Positions 57,932-64,000 of a stretch of 64,000 bases of DNA are shown here, piece by piece. The position numbers and the translations under genes are program-made. Source of the DNA: Sorex araneus (Eukaryota > Chordata > Mammalia > Eulipotyphla > Soricidae). Positions within the stretch are counted from its first letter, which is position 1; each line of letters starts with the position of its first letter. Location: the NCBI RefSeq assembly GCF_027595985.1, contig NC_073313.1, positions 86,100,899 to 86,164,898 on the forward strand. Reading direction: 5' to 3'. The notes beneath the pieces are model-generated. The model searched no databases, was not told the DNA's origin, and saw nothing but the letters and a program-made list of their open reading frames with translations.

Positions 57932-58092
57932 TCAGTAAGGGGCAGCCCTGAGACAGCTGCTTGTTTAGTATCTGGAGAGGCCCACTCTCCAGGCCACTCC
58001 TGGAAGCATGCTTTTAGATCTGCTACTGTTGCATGCAAACCTGGTGGGGGACTTTTGCCTGTTTTTTTCTGTCTGTCCCCTAACAAGCTTTT

Positions 58093-58272
58093 CTACCTGA
58101 TCCAGGTGTCCCAGGAGAAGAGGTCCCCAGTGGGAACCCACGGAGCCACCTCAAGGATAGTGCCCCAGATCTTAGCTGCCCTATCTTCAGAGAATTCTAG
58201 CCCCCGACTTTTTAGCAGATAACATAGGGCTTTCAGAGCCGGGTGATGCACCTTCTGAATGGAGTTGCCCAT
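58093..58272 (-). pseudogene. gag: ERV gag start (matrix), truncated by frameshift
   Basis: The ATG at 58,272 is followed by Gly-Asn-Ser, a myristoylation-type N-terminus. About 59 codons with a betaretrovirus-like matrix pattern (CYLLKSRGLEF, then W-x6-APWVP and WDTWIR) follow before a TAG at 58,093. The reading frame appears to have lost one base there. I chose this start over the upstream in-frame ATG at 58,344 because of the M-G-N-S context. Confidence 0.8.
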
Positions 58273-58879
58273 GATGTTAGGGAATCTAGTAGTGTCAAAA
58301 AGGTCAGGATAGATGATGGCCCCTCTAGGAGACCACTGTGGCAAAGGAAAGAATACGGAGGAGAGAGACTCAGCAGCACCCGCAATAAATGGTGACGGAT
58401 GGAATGCTTATTTACGAGTTCCTGCCCGTTGCACAGTTTTTCTTCTGCGGGGGACTCGAGTTTATCTGGAACCCGAGGCTGTGACCCCCTCATCCTATCA
58501 CGGGTGTCTTTTCTAGCGGCGAGCGCCCTGTGGCATTTAAGTGCTCGACCCATGCCCGCGGGGAGAAAGGTGGTTGCTGCTGGCCTTTTGAAAATACACA
58601 GCAAGAATGAGACAATACAGAACAGATGCTAGGCACCCCATAGGCAGGGGGAGAAGCAAAAACAAAGTGAGAATTGACTGAAACAGTCCTGTCCCGAGGA
58701 GGACTCTTCTGATAGCCTGCCTTACTATCAGGGGGCAGAGCTTTAGCTCCGCTGCATTCCCCTTCCTGAATTACCAGCCTGGCATCTCCAATGCAGTCGC
58801 CTATTTTACTGCATGGATTCGGGGTGGTCAGGGGATCATACCTTATTCCAGCGATGTCCTTGCTGTCCACGTCCACACG
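58273..58879 (-). other. ERV leader between primer site and gag
   Basis: About 600 bases of 5' leader. A 154-codon frame here is out of place for gag and unassigned. Confidence 0.6.
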
Positions 58880-58897
58880 GTCCCTATTTGGGCGCCA
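58880..58897 (-). other. ERV primer-binding site (Lys type)
   Basis: Two bases after the 5' LTR, the minus strand reads TGGCGCCCAAATAGGGAC. This differs at two of 18 positions from the complement of the 3' end of tRNA-Lys(UUU) as I know it. Lys primers are usual for betaretroviruses and lentiviruses; gammaretroviruses mostly use Pro. Confidence 0.8.
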
Positions 58898-58899
58898 GA

Positions 58900-59424
58900 T
58901 GTCAGGGTCCTGGCCATTAGACCCCGGTAAACTGGAGTATGATCCCCCAGCCACCGGACTTACTCCCTATAGGAGAGGGAGTGGGAAGGGAAGAAGCCTC
59001 TGCCCTGCCCCCCTGCGCACCGCGGCCACCCTACCGCCGCCATCGAGAAAGAACCACGCAGAGAGGGGAGAGTTGGAGGTCAACACACTCTCATTTTATT
59101 GAGCTCACATACCAATATTTAAAGAAGAAATTTTAGGGAGGAGTGGGTGGGATGGACACCTGGTTATCAGCTCTGAAGAAAACATTTTGCTAGGCCCTTT
59201 ACAGATGTTAATTGATGATTTATGTTCCCTCCTCCCAAGGCCAGGTATGCTTAGCTCAGACAAGCGGTGACTTTCAAGTTTTATCCCACTATCTCCTCGA
59301 CCAGGGAGCCCTTCTGGGTGGAGTGCTGGCACAGGGCCTTGGGGCCCTGTTTGAAGAGAGCCTGTTTCTGTCTCTAAGGGCAGGGGATTTGGCCAGGGTC
59401 TGACTGGCTGCTGAGACCCCAACA
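58900..59424 (-). repeat. ERV 5' LTR
   Basis: 525 bp, about 99% identical to the 3' LTR. AATAAA is on the minus strand at 59,100-59,095, preceded by a TTTAAATA box-like sequence. Confidence 0.93.
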
Positions 59425-59499
59425 GGAACCCAACATCAGTATTTTGCAACCACTTTCTGACCATGACACCTCCTTGCAACCTGATTTTCTTACTGGGGG

Positions 59500-60312
59500 T
59501 TCCCCTTGGTTTTGGTTTGTATTGTTTTGTTTGGGGACCCACACTTGGTGATATTCAGGGATTACTTCTGGCTCTGTATTCAGGAATTACTCCTAGCTAA
59601 GCTCAGGGGACCATCTGGGAGGCTGTAGATCAAACCCAAGTGGACAGCATGTAAGGCTAAAGCACTACTCCTATACTCTAGTCCTCCCCCAAGATATAGA
59701 ACATATCCCCCACTTTTGAAACCCCACACTGCCCTACATGATCCATGTGTAACATGTTAAAGGTTAGTAGCAATTTTACCCAATAGCAGGAAATTTCTGA
59801 GGCCTGGGGATGGGATAGGCAGTTGAAAACCACTGAGGCTACTGTATCCAACTAGTGTTAAACTCAGTGTTACTGCAAAAGCATTTATGCAGGTTCCAGA
59901 GCGATAGTACAGTGGGTACGGCATTTGCTTTGCACACTGCCCACCAGGGTTCGATTCTCAGCATCCCATATGGTCCCCCATGTACCGCTAGGAGTAATTT
60001 CTAAGAGCAGAATCGGAAGTAACCCGTGAGCATCGCTGGGTGTGACCCAAAAAGCTAAAAAAAAAAAAAAGCATTTCTACAGATGTTGTTAACACCTACA
60101 AACAGTAGGGTTTTTTATTTTATTATTTTTTTGCTTTTTGGGTCACACTCAGCAATGCACAGGGGTCACTCCTGGCTCTGCACTCGAAATTACCCCTGGC
60201 GGTCCTCAGGGGACCATATGGGATGCTGGGAATCAATCCTGGGTCAGCCCTGTGCAAGGCAAACGCCCTACCCGCTGTGCTATTGCACAGTAGGGTTTTT
60301 TAAACTTAATTT
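59500..60312. mobile_element. Three SINEs
   Basis: A reverse copy lies at about 59,505-59,690, a plus copy at 59,893-60,072, and a young reverse copy at 60,118-60,296 with the 16-bp duplication 'acagtagggtttttta' (60,102-60,117 and 60,297-60,312). The stretch 59,690-59,890 shows nothing. Confidence 0.8.
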
Positions 60313-60380
60313 TTTACTAAATTTCAGGCAATGCAGTAACAACAGTATTAACCTATACAGTGGTCAAGATTTTTTGTTTT

Positions 60381-60468
60381 ATTTTGTATACACAGAACAG
60401 CAGATCGTTTTATTGCCAGCAAGTAATCAGGGAGAGCATAGTTTCTTTTAAAATGCTTTTTCAAAATT
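60381..60468 (+). repeat. ~90-bp direct repeat, left copy
   Basis: 'attttgtatacacagaacagcagat' to 'aaaatgcttttt' is repeated at 62,669-62,755 with a few differences. The two copies bracket an L1 and a SINE. Confidence 0.8.
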
Positions 60469-60490
60469 TCACAAGATATTTCTGGCCAAT

Positions 60491-61525
60491 TTTATTTCAT
60501 GAAGTAACGTTTTGTAATTTTCTCTATACAGGTCCTGCTCCTTCTTAGTTAAGCTGATTCCAAGATACTTGATTTTCTGAGGCATGATTGTGAATGGGAT
60601 TGCTTTTTTCATATCATTTTCTTCTCTATCATTATTCATATAGGAAAGCCATGGACTTCTGGGTATTGAATTCACAACCTGCAAATGTTCTGTACGAGTC
60701 TATTGTTTCTAGGAGTTTCTTGGTAGAGGCTTTGGGGTTGTCTAAATATAGTATCATATTATCTTCAAATAGTGAGAGCTTGAACTATTCCTTTCTTATC
60801 TGGATGCCCTTGTTTATTTTCCTTGACTAATCGCTATTGCAAGTACTTCCAGTACTATATTGAAGAGAAGTGGTGAGAGTGGGCATCCTTGTCTTGTCCC
60901 TGATCTTAGAGAGAAGGCCCTTAGTTTTTCCCCATTGAGGATAATGCTTGCTATAGGCTGTAGAAGATGGCTTTGACTATATGAAGAAGGTCTCTTCTAT
61001 ACCCATTTTGGTGAGAGTTTTCATCACGAACGGGTGCTGGATCTTGTCAAAAGCTTTCTCTGCATCTATTGATATGATCATATGGGTTTTATCTTTTGTT
61101 TTTTTGATATGGTGGATTATGTGATTGACTTCCGAATGTTGAACCATCCTTGCATCCCCAGGATGAATCTCACTTGGTTATGGTGTATATTTTTGATGAG
61201 TTGTTGGATTCTATTTGCAAATATTTTGTTGAGGATCTTCGCATCAATATTCATCAGAAATATCAGCCTATAGTTTTTTTGTGGTGTCTCTGTTTGCTTT
61301 TGGTATTAGGGTGATATATGCCTCACAGAAACTGTTTGTGAGTGTTTCTGTTTCCTCAATTTCCTGGAAAAGCTTGAAAAGAACTGGCAATAGGTCCTCT
61401 TTAAATGTTTGGAAGAATTCGTTACCAAATCCATCTGGACCTGGACTTTTGATTCTGGGGAGACTTTTGATTACCATTTCAATTTCCTTGATAGTAATGG
61501 GTCTATTTCTGTATTCCAAGTTGGT
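60491..61525 (-). mobile_element. L1 5' part, inverted (ORF2 reverse-transcriptase fragment)
   Basis: On the minus strand, ORF2 RT sequence is visible in two open pieces: 61,268-61,519 with [12 protein letters not shown] and 60,491-60,684 with KYLGISLTK. The sequence between is also L1 but frame-broken. It is joined head to head at about 61,525 to a plus-strand L1 3' end. The left end abuts the 17-bp duplication at 60,474-60,490. Confidence 0.92.
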
Positions 61526-62424
61526 GCAGATGTGAGGAGAAAGGGACTCTCCTTCACTGCTGGTAGGAATGCCTACTGGTTCAGCCCTTTTGGGAAACAG
61601 TACAGACGCTTCTCAAAATTTAGAAATTGAGCTCCCATTTGACCCAGCAATACTCCTTCTGGGAATATATCCCAGAGATGCAAAAAAAGTATAGTAAAAA
61701 CAACATCTGCATCTATATGTTCACTGCAGCACTGTTTACAATAGACAGAATCAGGAAAAAACCCAAGTGACCGAGAACAGATGACTGGTTAAAGAAACTT
61801 TGGTACATCTACACAATGGAATACTATGCAGCTGTTAGAAAAGGTAAAGTCATGGAATTTGCATATAGATGGATCAATATGGAAAGAATCATAAGTGGAG
61901 TCAGAAAGAGAGGGACAGACATAGAAAGATTGCACTTATGTGTGGAATATAAAGTAACAGAATGGGAGACTACCACCCAAGAATAGCAGAGATAAGTACC
62001 AGGAGGATTACTCCACAGCTTGGAAGTCAGCCTCAAATGCTGCGGGGGGGGGGGGGGGGGAAGCAGCTCAGACAGAGAAGGGATCACCAAGCAAAGGGTG
62101 CTACGAGGGCCTGCTCGGGATGGAAAATGCGGGCTGAAAATAGACTACAGACCAAACACGATGGCCACTTAATACCTCTATAGCAAACCGCAACACCCAA
62201 AAGGAGAGAGAGAGCAAAAGCAAATACACTGCCACAGAGGCAGGTGAGGTGGAGGGAATGGGATGGGGGTGGTGGGACGGATGCTAAGACCATTGGTGGT
62301 GTAAAATGGGCACTGGTGGAGGATGGGTATTAGATCACTGTATGACTGAAACACAAGCATGAAAGTTTGTAAGTCTGTGACTGTATATCATGGTATATTT
62401 CACTAATAAAAAATTTAAAAAGAC
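61526..62424 (+). mobile_element. L1 3' part of the same insertion
   Basis: Plus-strand L1 3' sequence ('gatgtgaggagaaaggga', 'cactgcagcactgtttac', 'acacaatggaatactatgcag', a run of 18-20 G at about 62,042-62,060, 'cactggtggaggatggg', 'aataaaaaatttaaaaag') ends directly at the duplication 'agatatttctggccaat' (62,425-62,441). Confidence 0.92.
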
Positions 62425-62451
62425 AGATATTTCTGGCCAATAGCTACTAAC

Positions 62452-62655
62452 TAGGACTGGAGCAATACAAAGTGGCCTTGCATACGGCCAACCTGGGTTT
62501 GATCCCTCAGTCCCTGTCGAAGAGCCCAGCAAGCTACTGAGAGTACCCCGCCCACACACAGCCTGGCAAGCTACCCATGGTGTATTCGATATGCCAAAAA
62601 CAATAACAACAAGTCTCACAACGGAGACATAATTGGTGCCCGCTAGAGCAAAACA
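62452..62655 (+). mobile_element. Long-form SINE, 5' part shortened
   Basis: SINE head ('aggactggagcaatac') runs quickly into the second 3' module ('gaagagcccagcaagctactgagagta', 'gcctggcaagctaccca', 'atatgccaaaaacaataac', 'tggtgcccgctagagca'). Confidence 0.75.
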
Positions 62656-62668
62656 ATGAACAATGAAC

Positions 62669-62755
62669 ATTTTGTATACACAGAACAGCAGATTTTTTTA
62701 TTGCCACCAAGTAATCAGGGAAAGCGTAGTTTCTTTTTAAATGCTTTTTTTTTTA
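62669..62755 (+). repeat. ~90-bp direct repeat, right copy
   Basis: Second copy of 60,381-60,468. Confidence 0.8.
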
Positions 62756-63310
62756 ATTTCAGAGGAATTTACAATTTTACAATATTGTCAATGAGAAGGT
62801 TACAGAACACAATCTTTCAACACCACAGTTCACAAAGTCTCCATTTCCCTTCACCATTACTACAACTCCCCACTGGAAAGTGCCCACCACCACCAGTGGC
62901 GTTTTAAATTTTTCTTTCATTTTATTGCACTTAAGGAAATATGTTAGACAGTATTAACATTTATGGTTTTCAAGTACAAAATTATTGTACATTTGAAAGC
63001 ACCAAAGTACCAAAGACCCTCCACCATTGTACTTTTAATTAAAATATGTATGCATATTTTATTATAGTATAAATATTTAATGTCACTTAATTGAATCAAA
63101 TCTGTGAGATAGTTGTAAACCTTTCTTGATCGGTTTTCAGACATAAAATGTTTCAACATCCATCCTTCCACCAATACATTTCCCACCACCAATGTCCTGA
63201 GTTTCCCTTCTACCAGCTCCACCCATTCTAGGCCACCAAGCATGCCTGTATACAGGCACATTTCCTGTTGTCTCTCACTCCTTTGGGGCTTTATGGCTTA
63301 CAATATAGAT
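62756..63310 (-). mobile_element. Reverse L1 3' ends
   Basis: Two reverse L1 tails are seen at about 62,760-62,900 ('caccaccaccagtggcg') and 63,085-63,300 ('ttgaatcaaatctgtgagatag', 'cttccaccaatacatttcccacc'). Confidence 0.6.
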
Positions 63311-63419
63311 ATGGAGAGGCCATCATGTTTGGTCACTTACCCACTTTCAGCGCACATCTCCATCCAGAGCAGTATCTTCCAACCATCATTGTCATAAAGG
63401 TCCCTGTTCTGATCCCAAC

Positions 63420-63775
63420 TACTCTGCACTCAGGAAATTATCTGTGATGCGGGGGATCAAACCCAGCTGGCCCCATGCAAGGAAAGCAACAAATCTGCTC
63501 CAGCTCTAAAATATTAAAGTATAGGTGACTAACCTCAATGATCTGGGTGGGTCTTAACCAAAAGGATTAACTCTTCCGGATGAAACTAACTTCTTGTCTT
63601 TTTTTTTTTTTTTGGCTTTTTGTGTCACACCTGGCGATGCACAGGGGTTACTCCTCGCTCATGCACTCAGGAATTACTCCTGGCGGTGCTCAGGGGAATG
63701 CTGGGAATCAAACCCAGGTTGGTCGCATGCAAGGCAAATGCCCTACCCGCTGTGCTATTGCTCCAGCCCACTAAC
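63420..63775 (-). mobile_element. Reverse SINEs, one young
   Basis: An old copy lies at about 63,425-63,510 and a near-consensus reverse copy at about 63,600-63,770 starting with a T-run. The young one interrupts the repeat shared with 1.3 kb; 'ctaacttcttgtctt' and 'ctaacttcgtgtctt' on its two sides look like its target duplication. Confidence 0.8.
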
Positions 63776-64000
63776 TTCGTGTCTTCTGAGTTGTATTATT
63801 GCTACAATCTGACAGAGACATATATCGGGGAAAACAATATATCCCAAGAAAGGAATGTATCAGGAAAATGCAAATCAAAACCAGAAGAAGTTTATCACTT
63901 GGCATCTGTCAGCAAGGGTTGAAAATACCAAATACTTATCATTTGGACTCTGTCAGCAAAATACCAAACATCAAATGCTGAGAGAGAGTACAGGGACGTG
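63511..64000. repeat. Copy of the left-edge duplicated segment
   Basis: Outside the young SINE, this matches 1,300-1,520 and 1-180 ('cctcaatgatctgggtgggtctta', 'caatctgacagagacatatat', 'caaaataccaaacatcaaatgctgag'). Confidence 0.6.

Larger units (their letters stand above)
52443..59424 (-). mobile_element. Endogenous retrovirus, complete LTR-to-LTR but defective
   Basis: Two LTRs (TG...CA) are flanked by the 6-bp duplication 'ggaacc' (52,437-52,442 and 59,425-59,430). Reading on the minus strand: 5' LTR, primer site, matrix-like gag start, gag relics, reverse-transcriptase relics, envelope TM, polypurine tract, 3' LTR. gag and RT relics are of class II (betaretrovirus-like) type; the envelope TM is gammaretrovirus type, a mix known from type-D retroviruses. 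The whole element is under 7 kb. No protease is visible, integrase is not recognised, and the surface subunit of the envelope seems absent. It cannot encode a virus. Confidence 0.93.

Noticed and set aside
58490..58954. 154-codon minus frame in the ERV leader as a gag extension
   Set aside because: It starts in the LTR/leader and is not in frame with the M-G-N-S gag start, with no viral domain signal.
746..63770. tRNA genes at SINE heads
   Set aside because: The A/B-box-like sequences belong to SINEs; none folds as an intact tRNA with an acceptor stem and anticodon arm.

Overview
This is nuclear DNA of a eutherian mammal, most probably a shrew (Soricidae). Dozens of copies of one tRNA-derived SINE carry the text typical of shrew SOR-type elements: an A-box-like 'agcacagcgggtaggg', a B-box-like 'gggttcgattccc', then 'catatggtcccctgagca' and an A-rich tail. 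L1 3' ends ending in 'cggtgattcaataaaa' and two MIR relics fit the same picture. The species is inferred from repeats only.

Layout. (1) 1-3.4 kb: a decayed C2H2 zinc-finger array, SINEs, and two pieces of a repeat that returns at 63.5 kb. (2) 3.48-20.46 kb: a large tandem array, about 43 units of roughly 375 bp. Each unit has a splice-acceptor-like site followed by an 87-nt module that is open in most core units. Three units share one SINE at the identical site, so units spread after it inserted. I recognise no known gene here; this is the best candidate for something undescribed. (3) 20.8-23.3 kb: SINE-rich spacer. (4) 23.35-39.0 kb: RBMX2 on the minus strand, all six exons visible, with a CpG-island promoter (inverted CCAAT, several ETS sites, an NRF1-like site). 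RBMX2 is X-linked in other mammals, so the window is probably X-linked. Exons 1-4 and 6 look well kept, but exon 5 has an in-frame TGA and frame changes. (5) 39-47 kb: intergenic, with SINEs, L1 tails and MIRs; no gene recognised. (6) 47-48.7 kb: a 1.7-kb polypurine tract against a truncated L1, then a composite retroposon at 50.3 kb. (7) 52.44-59.42 kb: a complete but defective endogenous retrovirus on the minus strand with two nearly identical LTRs, a 6-bp target duplication, a Lys-type primer site, betaretrovirus-like gag and pol relics and a gammaretrovirus-type envelope TM. (8) 59.5-64 kb: SINEs, an L1 with an inverted 5' part and perfect 17-bp target duplications, more L1 ends, and the second copy of the left-edge repeat.

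The only host protein-coding gene I can name is RBMX2. Most of the window is made of retroelements and tandem duplication. Boundaries of older repeats are approximate (about 10-20 bases); exon, LTR and target-duplication boundaries were read base by base.
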